A stretch of 64,000 bases of DNA from positions 71,869-135,868 of the forward strand of contig VTPC01090685.1 in the NCBI GenBank assembly GCA_011009095.1, written 5' to 3'. Source of the stretch: Ignelater luminosus. Its lineage: Eukaryota > Arthropoda > Insecta > Coleoptera > Elateridae. Shown piece by piece: positions 1-13,037 of this stretch. The notes under the pieces were generated by a model. That model searched no databases. It had not been told where the DNA came from and saw nothing but the letters and a program-made list of their open reading frames with translations. The translations under genes and the position numbers were made by a program. How positions within the stretch are numbered: position 1 is the first letter of the stretch; every line of letters starts with the position of its first letter.

Positions 1-3000
1 AAAAAAAGCCTGAGACTGTAAAATTAATTAAGTTATACAGGGAGAGAGATCTCAGAAATAAAAAGAAATATTAAAAAATAAGAGCTCAGTAGTGATAGAA
101 AGGTAGTTGTTTTTATTCTAAACAAAAATTATTCGAATCAAATGAATTCTAACGCGAGAAACCAGAAACTTTAAATTAAAAATTAAAGAGACTTTAACAA
201 AAACCAAACAAACATAATATGATAATAAAAACAACTTTCGATTTTGTAAGTACAGGTGTTACGATAGATAAATAAAGTTGAGGTTTCAATTCTAAATGAC
301 TCAGTTGACTTATTTAAAACATTTCTTAAATTTAAATTTTCTCAAGTTTATCTTAGGTTGAGACTTAGAAGTTTGCATCTTTCTTTTCTGACTTTAGCTT
401 TATGGGTTTGTGTATTAAGAGTTGATCTAAATATTTCTAAAACCATACTTACAATTTTCTTGGCCATTTTGTTCTCCCGTATTCAAGCGATTAATGTGAC
501 TACTTTTTTATGTTTGTTTAACTTTTACATTATACTGCTGGAGAGAACTTTTCAAACGTTAGTGACTCTTTTCTAACATTATTGTCGTCTTGAAGATTTC
601 ATGATAGTAAGTGTTCTACAAAATCATCTTTGTGAATTCTGATAATTGCAGTTGATTCTGGTTTATTGTAAAAGCTAAACTTTTACTTGTTATAATTTAG
701 ATGGGAAACAATTCATGTTTTATTATGTATCTATTAGTCTACTACGACGCCGCACTGAGGTTGTTTTATTTATCACTTTAGACTTTTAGATTGACAACTT
801 AAAAAAGAAAAGAAAAAAAAGAATTGTTATTTGGTAGTGGTCACAGCCCTTCTACCATTGCTATTGTAGCCGTTACCGTTTACAACAATCGTGTAAAACT
901 ATACAAGAACATAATAGAAAGAGCACGTTTTCGAATATCATTTGAGCGACGATTTCCAGAAATAATTAGTGCCAATTAGAGCGTATATAAAATCACAAAA
1001 AATGTTATTTAAATATCGAATATTTTATGACAAAATCGTAAATTTTATGTCATTTGCGCGGCTATTAAATAAAATCTTTAAATGTATGAATATTATTCTC
1101 ATTTCTACTTTTAAAAGCAAATAACCTGATGAATCTTATACTAATAAAATTGTGCTACTGGTATTAAGAAAAACCGTTCAAGTGTGCACTATTTATTAAA
1201 ATTTTGTAAATGTATATAGAAAAGAGAGACGACAAAAATACTGTGCTACAATTTTCTCGCTTTTAAAATATAATGTATGCGGGCTGTCGTTTCTACTTCA
1301 TATTTATGAAAATAAGGCAGGGATATTTTCATAAATAACTATAATCCTTTTGAGATGCTAAACGGGTAATGCTTACCGATATAAACATCATATCTATTGT
1401 AATCGGTATTATACAAATCTTTAAGTTTTAAAATTTTATGTACACAGTACAATTTATCCAAATGGCCTGTTAAAAAAAGTATGATTTATGTATATTTAAT
1501 TTTTTGAAACAAAAGAAATAATTAAAAACTGCCTAATTTCTCGGTTTGTTTTATTTACCTTTTTTACACAACAAACAGCAAAAACCTAGATTCGGTTTAA
1601 TTTTATTGCAAGGATGGAATCTCGTACAAGTAAAACAAAGCCAAAGCTGAGGGCCTCGGGATATGTTAACGCTTTTGTAATATCATAATGGTTACATTAT
1701 TCTATTAACAAAAGTTAAGATTCTGTATGTCGTACCTAAGCTTTTATGGTTTTGTTTCTATAAAAAAACTTCCATTTTACAGGCTTTATCATATTTGAAG
1801 AGTAGTTTGGCTGAATACATCTAGTGGACTTCTTCCACTTCGCCAAATATGTATGAGATGGCTGTGGCTATATGACACTACGTTTTTTCTTTGGAGAGAT
1901 AAAAAAGCTTTCTGTACCTTGAAAACTAAACATCTGAATATTAGAGGATACACTGATGTCGATGACAGTAATTTAGAAGATTTAAGTTCACAACTTCATT
2001 ATTTACTCCAAGAAAAAAACTTACCTACCTCTTTGCCTTAGTTATCTTATTGCTTCCTAAATAAACATTTGCCCAATTTTGTTGGGCCATACTTTGACGA
2101 TTCTGTTTACTTTATTGTTAGAAGATTTTTTTTCACGGAATCTGGGTTTTGAAAATAGTCGACAAATCTATATACAGGATTCTCAAGAAATTCAAACCTT
2201 GCACTAGCACAGTAACAATTTTAGTTTGTTGCAAGTGGACAACATTAACTTATTATTGTAGTACTATAATAGTTCCTCGTGCAGGAGACTGACAACAACT
2301 TTAGACTCGCTGTACTTAGAATCTTGATGAATTCACTTGCGTTGGTCAGAATATTCTCTGCACTACATATGATAGAAAAGGTCGTTTAGATTCTTGCTTT
2401 TAATACACATCTGCTTTTCTGACTGACTTATCTTGCTTTTCTGTTTCAGATTGTTCCGTTTTGCACAGCAGTATTATAAGAGGTGGAACGAGAAATTTGA
2501 ATCTGAATCACCGTGCGCTAGTTATGTTACTATTGCCACAATATTTTGAATTCAGAGGGTCTATTTGTTTGAATTTGAATCCTGTGAGATCTGGGTTGAG
2601 TTTCAACGTCCTTGTTGTTATTATAAGAGGCCTTTATGATGAAAGAGAGAAGAAAGACAAAAAGCTGAAATAGATGGTTATGTAGTATCGAAGGAGCACC
2701 AAGGAATAATGACAGAAGGCCATGGTAATGTAACGTTTAAATTACAGGTCACTTTAATTGATTTCTTCTAAATACACACAAAATTTCTGTTTTAGATATA
2801 ACAACGACACCTTTATGGTATGGACTTATAAAATGCAGTCTGCAGTCATAAAGCTGCCAAAGAAATTTAGTTTTTATTCACCATCCTTTTCTTTACATTC
2901 ACAAGTATACTGATCGTATAAGCAAGATCTTTGGCAAAAAAAGTAAAGACCATCTTCAAGTCCTCTATATAATCTCTATTCCTACAGTATGGTTTACACT

Positions 3001-6000
3001 AATAACATTAGTCGCTCTATAAGAAATCGTTGAACATTAGTACCAGTTTGGTCAGGATATACTGTTACATAAATATTTTGTTTTTTACAAATCATCCTTT
3101 TTCTCATCAGTCTTACAGTAAAGTAACCGCAACTGTTTCCAACAATGTACATTCCATTTTTTCTTTCTCCTTTGCAATATCTTTCTTGTGGTCTAACTAT
3201 TGTACTTTTCCTTTATTTTTGAAAAAAAAAGCTTACGGCAGAAGCCAAAACAATAAGTGTTTTAATTCAAATATACAGTATAAACTCAGAAGTGTGGATC
3301 AGAAAAGTCTTTAAATTGTTCAGTTGAATGTATAGAAAGACAGAAAACAGAAAGAAAGTATATGAATGAAAATAAAAATTGGATGCAAAGAAAGCAAATA
3401 TGAGAGATACGTAGAGAAGAAAAAAAAGAAAAGGATCCAAAGAAATAAAAGAGATGCAAAAGACGTAAACGAAGGAAGACCGAACTCTTAATACAGCTTT
3501 TGAGAAAATATTGCCGTTTATTTCCAATAAGTCCCCTGAGTTCAGCTAATACATCTCACATTTTGAACTTCACAAACTTTAAGTTTCCCTTACTTTTTTT
3601 TGGTATTGGACAGATTTTCTGATTTCTTTCTGCTTAAAGAAAATTTTTGACTTTTCTAGGTTTTAAAGTTTACTAACTGTTCTGACTCCCAAAATCTTTT
3701 AGTTTGAACACTTAAAATGGCAAAGCTAGAATTATTGTTCGTCATGGCGGGCAAAAAATACCCTGAATTTTACTTTATTTTTTTAAATTTTATTTTTACT
3801 TTATTATTTCGCCCTTTCACAAGAAAACATTGAAATATAGCTCACGTTGACAAAAAGAAAATTGATAAAATTTAAAAATGTTGATTTTAAAAGTGTTGCT
3901 TCTTGTTATTTTGCTAAAACATAACCAATCTCAATGAGAATGCCAATAATTACACAGGAAAGTTACAGTTGACTGACGTGGGTACATTCTTACATATTTT
4001 CCAAGGCTGCCTAAAGTTCTTAGTTCATTGTGGAATGTTATAAGTGACAAGGTTGAATTGTACTATGTGTATACTATTAAAAAACAAAATACCAATTTGA
4101 CTTTAAATGATTCTTTATAATAAATTATTTTGTTTTACATATTATTATCTTGTATTATAAAATAAATTCAAAACAATTTCGTACATTCAAAAGTAATTAA
4201 ATGCATAAACATATTTTTACTAAAACTGGTCGTTGTTCTGTTGAACTTTACATTCGATGCTTTAAATGTTACATTACGGTTGTCGTGTAACCACTAGAAC
4301 ACTCAATCGGTGTGGATCACGTCATGCTGTCACAAATGTGGTGAATCACGTAACGGTGAATGCAACAGGAAACCCAAATATTATATTTTTATACTAAGAA
4401 TCTTGAAAATTTTCAAACGTACTCCAACATCCTATACAACAATTAATTCCTCCCGTTTTCTCTGGCAACAAAACTAATTAACAGTTCTACCCAAATCGAT
4501 TAAGAAACTTAAAGCTTTATCACCCAATGCTAAAGCTACACTACACATAATTTTGCTCGCCAAATTATTTCTATTACATACAATTGCGTCTACAAGGTGT
4601 TGAACTACGGGGCTTTCCAAAAAGGAGTGACTAATTTCAAACTTTGTTGTTTACGTTGATATACAAATTTATTTGTGTTTATCTGTATCACCCTGATCGA
4701 TTGGAGTTTTATATACGGGCATTAATCTGACAAAGTGAAGTCCTACTAAGAAGAAAAAGAACGGCAGGTATTTTATAAGTTTGGAAGTATAATGAGCATT
4801 GGAAGAAAGTGCCAAAGACATTTTAAGTTTTTACATAATGTTATTGTTTAATCAAAGTTATTGCAAAACGTCCCTATTGAATTTCTAACATTAAACCTTG
4901 GTCAGCAATGTCTTTGAATACGTACTTCCAAACTTATTCACAATAAATACCAGCTGTTCTACGCTATTTGATAGCCCTGTATTTCGAGTTCGAAGAGTAA
5001 GTAGGTAGATTCATGTAGAGAGAAGAAGCCAGATGGACAATAAGTTCACATGCAGCGATGGATTCTCTGTATTTGGACGTTTGATCTTCTGTTTCTCATG
5101 TATAGGTTCTCACCTTCTCACTACACATAATGAGTTACGTTTTGATTAAGAAATCTGAAAATTCCCAAAAGTGGATAATTCTTCAAGACATTTAAAGATC
5201 GCTCAGAACTCTGAGCCGCGAGTTTTCCTTTGGAAACCAGGAAAATCATATAAATATCATAGCAGCAAACTACTGTTACAAAACTAAAAAGATCCTGGTA
5301 AGAAAGATTATAATTTTCCATCCTTAGGCAAAAGCCGATAAGTTCCTTAGTTTGTAAGATCGTCAGATTTACTTCTATGGTATGAGAAACATTTAAATTC
5401 ATTTAAAATCACCTAGATCTGTTGTTATGTTAAACATTTTAAAATCACAGCACCAAAGCATCTGAATGGTATTACATCTCTGTTTGGATTCCTTACCTAT
5501 GACAACAAAAGCTGCTTAACCAGAAATCTTTGGTAGCTGTTCCTTCCTTCTTGGACAAACGGGAAAAGCTCTTTGAAATTATTCCAACGTCTACCTTAAT
5601 TTATAGGGTGACTCGAAAGTTGTAAGAAAATTGATGTTAAAAATTTCCTTTTCATTCCAATACTTTTGGGTTAGAATTTTGCCTTATTTTAATTCTAGAT
5701 ACTCAAAAGTAGATGACTGAAGAAGAGTTTCGGATAATAAAGCAACAGAAACTGAACATCCTTCAAACTCACAAACTGAGGAAAACATTCAAAGAATGCG
5801 ACAATATTTTATTAAAAATTTACAAGAATATTCTTACATGGAATTATCATCTTATTCGGTTTCATCAATTACCGTCAAAGTTGCTTTGGTGGCAACTTAT
5901 TTGACAAACAGAATATTCTTATCCAACAGTACATTCTCAGTAAAATTAAATTTGATACACAATTATAATTGCAAGGAATTGATTCCAGTTGCACAGTATA

Positions 6001-8280
6001 AGAATCTGGTCATAAAAGGTAAATCAAAAGTTTGTAGGCTTTTTAATAAACAGGTCAATAAAGGAATCATTTGTTTGGCTACAGAGGATGTTGGAGGTAA
6101 CATTGAGTTATCACCATATTAATCAAATCTAAATTCCTGTTATTCTTTTCCTTTGGAAGTTTTTAAAGTTAATGTTTACAGTTTCTGATCTTCATTATAT
6201 TATTTGATGCTCAAGATCATAAAATATAAAGACAGAAAGGAACAGTTTTCGAATCGTGTATGGTAGAGAGATTGAAAGATCCAGAGAGCCAAAATCGATT
6301 TATGATGTGAAGCTGATCCATTCAAAGTAGTAACCAATTAGTAAGTGAAGTTTACGTTGTACTGATCCCAGAGTGTTTTATCTTGCTTGCTTGGGTCAAT
6401 ATTGCTTCACTAATGCAGTTTTATTGTTGAGTTGAGCCTTTCTGTTGATGAGTTTCAAGATCTACATTTCAAGATCTTCTTGCATTCTGAAATTATTACC
6501 GTATTAAGCGATTTTATTAAACGTCGCTTATCGTTGAAGTTGCTTTAGGGACCTTGATTCTTACCACGTTGAGTTGAAAACTGATAAAAGAGCAGAGATG
6601 TTTTACTGATGGTGAAGCAGTGTATCTAGTTTTTGTTACTTCCATCTGGAGAAACTCAAGTGATCTTATGGCAGCTCATTTCTAGTTTGAGTGTCAAGTC
6701 TTCCACATTTATCAGTATATGTCTAGCTTCGGAACTGTTTTGATCAAAAAAACCCTTGGTTTTTTGTTGGGGTGTAGCATCGACTGATGGTGATCTTGTG
6801 TACTTTGATTTTGGAACGTTTCTGTTACAGTTCTTTCTCTTATTGTCTGCGAGTTTAAAATTCCTGGCGGTAAGACATTTATGTATGGTGAGCCTTCATC
6901 TTGTCTAAATACAATAAAGCTTTCTCCAAAGCCATCGTCTTAGTGTCATTTAGATCAAGGATGTTGATGCTATACTTGCACGTGTTGGCAAAATTCCAAA
7001 ACGCTATTCTTTTGTTGTTTTAGCACATGCTTTTATCAAATGTTTCAGTTTTGCGTCATTTCAATTTCCAGAATCGTATTAGCGTTGAGAAAATGCTACC
7101 ACCTAACTACAGTTCTATGCAGATTTCAGTAAGGTATTAATTATTCTTGTGCAGAATACTTTAGTTTTTTTAATGAAAAATTTTGACGGAACACCTGTTA
7201 ATATGACATAGTAATAATGATAACGTTTCAGTAACTTTGATTATTTAAAGTTGCAAAAGAACTATTTTCATTCTGAAAGAGAACATTAGAAAAGCAGCTA
7301 ATTCGAAATAAAACACTTTTTATTTCAAGAGTAAAATGGCTCAGCTTATACCATTTCACCTTATTCGAATATGCATCCAAACAGTGCGATTAAATGCTTA
7401 GTTTGTATGCTATCAAGGTTACATTTATGCATCCAGCACCAACACCCACCACACTACGCTTATCTCTTCGTATGCAATTTGAAAGAGACTTGATTGCATA
7501 TTTTCGCATTTAGCAAAATTAATGACTCATACTACCTTATCTAACACAATTAATAAAATTACGCCAATTGTTAATACGTTTGATAAAAATGTGTAATGTT
7601 CAATTTATCCTGTTATTTCAAACATTGTTGCTTATTTTGTTATCAGTATTTATGAGCAGCAACTGTTGGTAAAAGTTATTTATATAATCAAACCACCTAC
7701 TTCCAAAATAAAGCGATAGTTTAGGTATTTCGTAATGAATATATCAAATTTTAATTTGTTGGGAACTTAAAATGTTCAATTGACTGACTCGGTTCTACTT
7801 AATTAGCTTACTTTTTCTCGTATTTACTACTGTCTATTTGGGCTTACCTTGTGTTGATCGCTTCCAGGACGAGAAATTCTTGTTTTATCCTGTTTATTAG
7901 ACATATTCCAACGTACAATAAAATTTGTTTTTAGGGAACTATTGCAATACTCATATTCTATTTTATGCGTTTCTAAATAAAACAACAGAAACGATTAAAA
8001 GATTTCTTGCAGTTTAACATATTGGTCTTTTAACAAATGAAAATAATTCGTGCACTAGATACCAACTAGTGGTATTGCCTGCTGTATAGGCCACACTTTT
8101 TACAGTCGTGATAATAATTAGCTTAAAGACTCTTGAAACTCGCTAGTAAGGGCATGCGTTGCGGTTATCATCTGTTAATAAATAGTTTCTATTTTCCAAC
8201 GCTTTTAAAAACATAAATTTGTAAATAATAAAACATAAAGCGTACAGGTCGTTTTTAAATTGTATTTCTTTCGAGCTCGC
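1..8280. other. AT-rich intergenic sequence, no recognised gene
   Basis: Open frames here are all short (108 codons or fewer), with no recognisable domain and no convincing splice context on either strand. A plus-strand frame at 5796-6122 (108 codons) is the longest and shows no family resemblance. Short stretches such as CAGGATTCTC near 2176, GGGGCTTTCCAAAAAGGAG near 4610 and AGGGTGACTCGAAAGTTG near 5605 could be eroded repeat ends. Nothing else was supported. Confidence 0.6.
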
Positions 8281-11140
8281 GCAACATTATATTTGGGGAT
8301 AACAGTAAGATTGAAATAAATCGAATCAGAATATGATAAGAACCGAAACCTTGCTACTTAATCGATGGTTAAGTGCGGTTCGCTATAACGTGATTGTCAA
8401 ATCTAATCCGGTAACATCCCCCTAGCAGCAGCGTCGTCAAGCCCGATTCCCGACAAGAAGCCAATAGTAAAAGAGCGCTATCAATGTGAAGGAAATTAAG
8501 GCGGAAAAATATTTGCAGTGTGACAATTACGAGACATCGGCGGCCAAATGGCCGAAGGAAACTGCTTTATCTGATAAACATACTTTGCTTTTTCCATTTA
8601 AGACACATTATTCTATTGGTGGTGTCGTAAGTGCTGACAATTTTCTATTTTAAAATGTTTTCTTAGGAAGAGCTTCGGAGAGATAACACTCTGATAAACG
8701 CCAGCGCCAACCTTGTAACGCTCTGATTGAATTTTAATTAAATTTCTCGCCGCAGATATACTCTAGATAGGCGTCCTCGTGTAGCAGTTACAGTTTTTCT
8801 TATTAGTTGGCGGAGCAAACAATGTGCGTTTAGCTCAGATGCAATACGCTCGTGCTTGTCTCCCCTTTTAAAGAATGCTGGCAGGAAATTAATTCTCAAA
8901 AATGAAACCTGCCGGTGCGGTCTGTGTGGTGACAAATCAACACTGATAATGACACATTCTTATTTCGTTTTAATAAATTCTGGGTTATCGCCTCTTCCAA
9001 AAGCGTTCATTTATTCATACGTCTCCGCGTTGCGGTTAACAGATGATTTTTTCTACTATTTTTGTTACCCCATCGAATTATTGAGATAAAAGTGTTTTGC
9101 TGCTTGCAGTTGAACGAATTAGTGTCGGCAACAGACGACACCCCTAATTCGAACGATTGCTATTCTCCCCGACGACGGATCTCGACATTTACATGAAATC
9201 ATTCAAGTTTAAACTGATATTTTTGTTCCGCAAGCAGGATTAATTTGCACCTCCAAGGTATTCACGCCGATTTAAACATCCTCAATGGATGCTTCTGAGT
9301 ATTGTAATGTTCTGAGCTGAAGTTTCGACGACCCCACTGCATACTATATTGTTCGATGTCTTCATTTATGTAGGTTTGGATGTATGCGATGTGTTACCGA
9401 TCCGTCGAGTCTGTTTTGTCTTGTCACCCCGTCTATAATGCGGTGCACCTTACTTGCATGTGTAGTTTGGCGAAAATCGCGTCGCGTAATACCCGAGTAA
9501 TGTATATTGAGCACGAGTATGTTTTTACACGAATGTCATGTAAGTTAATGATTTCCTGCGCTTCAAATAGAACGCTACACAACGTAAAAGACGATATAAT
9601 CGAGGCCTTGCCTTTTCTCCGTTCGTCTAAGTGGATTCGATGAGAACCGCACTTTCCACTTACCACGAGATAAGCTAGCTAAGAGCGCGAAAGCTTCATC
9701 CAAAGTCAATACTTAAATGATTTTAAATTCAAATTGGGACTTGTTTCTATAATCGATCACCCCGCCTAATTTTATTCCCGCTTATCCCGACTTTCGTGGT
9801 GACATCGTCGCTGTGGAATATCTATCTGTCCCTTCCATTATCCCTAATTTTTATTGCCATTTTTATCATTACCGAGATTGCGACGGTGGCGCCGCGAAGT
9901 TAATCGGATCACAACCCGGGCATTTAAGAACGTGATCAGGAGATGCGGCGAGGATTTTCCGTGCACGCCTGCCTTCATCGTAACCTCACATATCGGCGCC
10001 ACGTGCTCGACAAGAAATGAAAATTGAATAAGCCAGCTGAAAATGGACGTGACGATGTATTTTTTATCTTTAATTAATCGGCGCCCTGATAATAGCTACT
10101 CTCCGACTGCATTCGAAGGATGTGCATTTCGTTTAAGAAGGCGCGAGCACTCGATTTAACTCACATCTCCAGATCCGCGACCGCAATTCGTAATCAGGGT
10201 GTTACATTACGAACCGTCAAGAACGAAATGTGATTCAAACGATGCCCATCTAGATCATCCCTTAACTGGTTGGAGCATGTAATTGTTTCCCGGAGTATTT
10301 TTCGTTGTGTTTTCTCCTCATCGTTGCTATGGTAACTTAATAAAGTAACTGAAGCTTTAGAGAGAATTCACAAAGCAAAGTACGGGGACAAAACGCAGCC
10401 CTTAAGCTTAGCAGTCTCGATTCACCCTTTCTGCACAACCTAAGACATCCCAATTACACTTGTTTGCATGCTATTTAAGTACTACACAAACATTGAAGAA
10501 ATCGCTTGCGCGTAAAATTGGTATTAGCGAATAGTGCCTTTGTGTATGACATTGTCTTGTTGCTGCGTTTGCCATTTTGATGAGAGTTGTGCGGGATTGT
10601 CTTATATTCGGAATAGGGATAATGAGCGAAATCCGCTTTTCCCAATTAAAAATGTTCTAACTTAAAGTAGTCGCATACCTGCAAGAAGGAAGTTCATCTG
10701 AGACGAATTTATTTAGAGCACCAGATAATGCTCAACGTATGCCAAGTTGTGTATACTTACTGCTACAGATAGATAGGCGTTATCTGAAGACCGGTAAGAG
10801 ATAATCATTGGTTGCTTTTGGTTTCCTGTCGACTTGGAAACTTGTTCGTTGACGAGCTCATTGTCGCACACCCTTGCATTGTCACGTATCAGATCTAATG
10901 AATTGAGAGGCGGACATCTGAAAGACGTCTTGCTAGTCTATTTTGAGCGGGTGCTTCGATAGCGCGCCGACCGGAGTCGGTGATGGTGTCTTTATCTCTA
11001 CTTCCTACTGGATATAGTGAGTAGAACACGAAATTTGCGTTATTAAAATCTCGCAGAAACGCTGTTCGATAACGTGCCACCTATCAATCCAAATTCTGTG
11101 TTTTCAGCGATCGCTTTTTGTAAAATGAGCTTATATTAGT
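8281..11140. promoter_or_regulatory. CpG-richer non-coding block downstream of dve
   Basis: For nearly 3 kb beyond the dve 3' end the sequence is less AT-rich and rich in CpG compared with 1-8.2 kb. It includes GGCGCC and CACGTG near 9995-10005, one TAATCC at 8404 and a strong imperfect hairpin at 9115-9151. Short open frames on both strands resemble no family I know and lack splice or start context. It most resembles conserved regulatory DNA, but an unrecognised exon is possible. Confidence 0.35.
9115..9151. repeat. Imperfect inverted repeat with TAAT cores
   Basis: Left arm CGAATTAGTGTCG at 9115-9127 is mirrored by CGACAC plus CTAATTCG at 9136-9151, with two extra C residues bulged on the right. 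The loop is 8 bases. Both arms carry ATTA/TAAT homeodomain cores. It could be a paired protein-binding site or a hairpin. Confidence 0.6.
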
Positions 11141-11235
11141 GTATTAGGGGAGCGGAATAAAGAATAACATCTTGTTGAGTTTACTAAATATGAATTGTAT
11201 TGACAGATACTGAACACATCTACATTAACAGTCGC

Positions 11236-11479
11236 TTTATTTCATTTGTACAGCATTCTTATATCTACAACAACACGTTTTAATTAATAACCATTTCTAA
11301 ATTAGGTATCACCAAACTTTTTTTTTATTACTACTTATAATAATACCACACATATGGTTATAACAGAACTGGAATGTACAATTCTTGAGGATCTTTGGCA
11401 TTTTGCATAATTTACAGCATTATAACGCGACAATAACAAAATAAGTACAGAAAGAACTTCACTGCACCCACGTAAAAAT
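11236..11479 (-). terminator. dve 3' UTR with candidate poly(A) signals
   Basis: On the minus strand AATAAA occurs at 11479-11484 (overlapping the stop codon), 11324-11329 and 11236-11241. The second and third are plausible poly(A) signals, giving a 3' UTR of roughly 170-270 bases. The region is AT-rich with T/A runs and has no open frame of interest. The end point is inferred from hexamers alone; a longer UTR is possible. Confidence 0.4.
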
Positions 11480-12151
11480 TTATTCTCTGTCGCCGTGGTG
11501 ATAATGAACAGATGACTGATTATCAAAAAGCGACATTTTCAACCTCTTGCATTTAGCGCGGCGGTTCTTAAACCAAAATTGCACGTTTTTGGGTTCCAAT
11601 CGTGGGAATTTCTGACGATATGCCATGCAATTAAGTTCTTCTGTGTATTTCAGGATTAAATTGTGCGAAGGATGCGTATTAAGAGAAAACCACTGTTCCA
11701 ATCGAGGTACTTCTGTTACGGGATCTATAAATGTCCGGTTGCGTTTACGACGTTCGTCAGCCGTCAAAGCGGACATGCCTAATACACTTGAACTAGTAGG
11801 TGAAGTGGCTGCGTGAGACAGCCCTGGAATATAGTGACTCATATACATTATACTTTGACTAAACATTGAATTTGGAACAAGCGGAAATCCAGTAGCCAGT
11901 CTTTCAAGGCCGTCACTCGGCCCTCGACTTTGCATGTGCCTGTCGAAATCTGGGGAACCGCAATAGCTCTGCGATAGTGGCCGACCTACAGGAGAAGCGC
12001 CACTACGACTGTCTACTCGGCTTTTACTTTCTTCGCTAGCTTCTACATCGTCGTCTCCGTCTGACATATTTACTCGATTAACGTGAGGCTGATTATTTGG
12101 TGAGTGATAATTGGTAGGTTCTTCCTTTGGTTCAATTTTAGGACTATCGAC
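11480..12151 (-). CDS. dve: dve coding exon 5 (homeodomain 2, C-terminus)
   Basis: The terminal coding exon is 672 bases including the TAA stop at 11480-11482. It begins after ATTCGCAG in phase 0 with VDSPKIEPKEEPTNYHSPNN. This runs in frame into the segment starting MSDGDDDVEASEESK, so the ATG at 12065-12067 is internal, not a start. A Ser/Met-rich spacer precedes homeodomain 2, about residues 652-722. It opens with ERRKRNRTFIDP and its helix 3 is NVQFWFKNRRAKCKR, with W48, F49, K50, N51, R52 and R53 all present. An extra loop between helices 2 and 3 matches the Compass class. The protein ends about 19 residues after the homeodomain, with a His-rich tail SSVHYHHGDRE. Confidence 0.95.
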   Translation of the reverse strand, partial: VDSPKIEPKEEPTNYHSPNNQPHVNRVNMSDGDDDVEASEESKSRVDSRSGASPVGRPLSQSYCGSPDFDRHMQSRGPSDGLERLATGFPLVPNSMFSQSIMYMSHYIPGLSHAATSPTSSSVLGMSALTADERRKRNRTFIDPVTEVPRLEQWFSLNTHPSHNLILKYTEELNCMAYRQKFPRLEPKNVQFWFKNRRAKCKRLKMSLFDNQSSVHYHHGDRE

Positions 12152-12212
12152 CTGCGAATAACGAAAAAATAAATAAATAACAAATTTACGTATTTTATAT
12201 TACAGGACTCAC
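12152..12212 (-). other. dve intron 4, 61 bp
   Basis: Minus-strand ends are GTGAGT and ATTCGCAG. Both flanking exons break in phase 0. The intron is AT-rich, and reading through it from exon 4 gives five codons (VSPVI) and then TAA, so retention would truncate the protein just after homeodomain 1. It is near the minimum size for insect introns and contrasts with the other three. Confidence 0.9.
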
Positions 12213-13037
12213 TCGAATTTCTGGTGCGGGAGGAGGGCTAGACGATCGTGGACTGCATTCTTTGGAATCCCTTTTGTTATTTGTAGTAAGTGAAAGAGGG
12301 CCCACGGGGCTGTGGGGTTGGCTTTCGATAATATCGTCTTCATCTAAATCTGAAGTAGCATTTGAAAGTTCATCTGACATTCTCGTGCTTTGGAAGCCAC
12401 GTCGATAAGAAACAGACAAGTTGCTTTTTAAGTGCTGATCCATCGAACGTTCCGAATTCAGGTAACAGTCTGTGATCAATAACCCCGAACCGTTGTTTGC
12501 TGCGTGATCGCCATATCCATTTACAGGTAAGTGGCATGGCAAAACGGAAGTAACATTTCTAATTTCGGCCCTTTTTTGAGCTGCTCGAGCATTTTTAAAC
12601 CAATACACTACATTATTTACATCTAAAGGTTTCCTGCCGCGTCTGGATTCAAGGCCATTTAGTTCTTTCACGTACTGCTGTATTTGTTGACGACTAGGAT
12701 GTTGATTGTCGGCAAACCATCGTTGTAACTTAGGAAGCTCCAATTCCGGATCGAAACTAGTGCGCATTCGAGTTTTCTGTGTAGGAAATTGATTGTGTAC
12801 GTTTTGCATTGCTGGATGAGCTGGATCAGAAAGTGATCGTTCTAAGGATTTAGAAGTATGCAGAGGTACTGGATATTGAGTTGGATATTGAGACACAGGC
12901 GGTCCTCTGCTAGTGGGAGACAACGGACAAAACTGGGACGACCACCACTGATCGAATTTCCTGCGACAATCCTCCGATATCTCGGCTGGAGGTGCATCAC
13001 TCCCATAACCGCTCCGACAAATCTGCGATAAAACAAG
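12213..13037 (-). CDS. dve: dve coding exon 4 (CUTL end and homeodomain 1)
   Basis: The exon is 825 bases, phase 0 at both ends. The acceptor is TTGTTACAG|CTTGTT and the donor is CGA|GTGAGT. A second CAG 15 bases further in could be used instead, removing five residues. The exon opens with the end of CUTL, where EDCRRKFDQWWSSQF aligns with the SATB1 KCQEFGRWYKHF block. After a Pro/Tyr-rich spacer comes homeodomain 1, about residues 330-402. It has KTRMRTSFDPE at the N-arm and WFKNARAAQKR in helix 3, so K50, N51 and R53 are present and position 52 is Ala. About ten extra residues lie between helices 2 and 3, as in Dve/Compass homeodomains. The tail is acidic (SDLDEDDIIESQ), then Ser/Pro-rich. 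Confidence 0.95.

Noticed and set aside
5796-6122. Plus-strand frame of 108 codons in the 5' AT-rich flank
   Set aside because: The composition is like translated AT-rich non-coding DNA, there is no family resemblance, and an overlapping frame is equally open.
11625-11816. Plus-strand frame inside dve exon 5
   Set aside because: It is the antisense shadow of the homeodomain 2 coding sequence.
12065-12067. ATG in exon 5 (MSDGDDDVEA) as a start of a separate homeobox gene
   Set aside because: The frame is open for 28 codons upstream to a good acceptor in phase with exon 4, so this is internal to dve.
12842-13036. Second minus-strand frame overlapping dve exon 4
   Set aside because: It is an out-of-frame shadow of the coding exon. 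The main frame carries CUTL and homeodomain 1.
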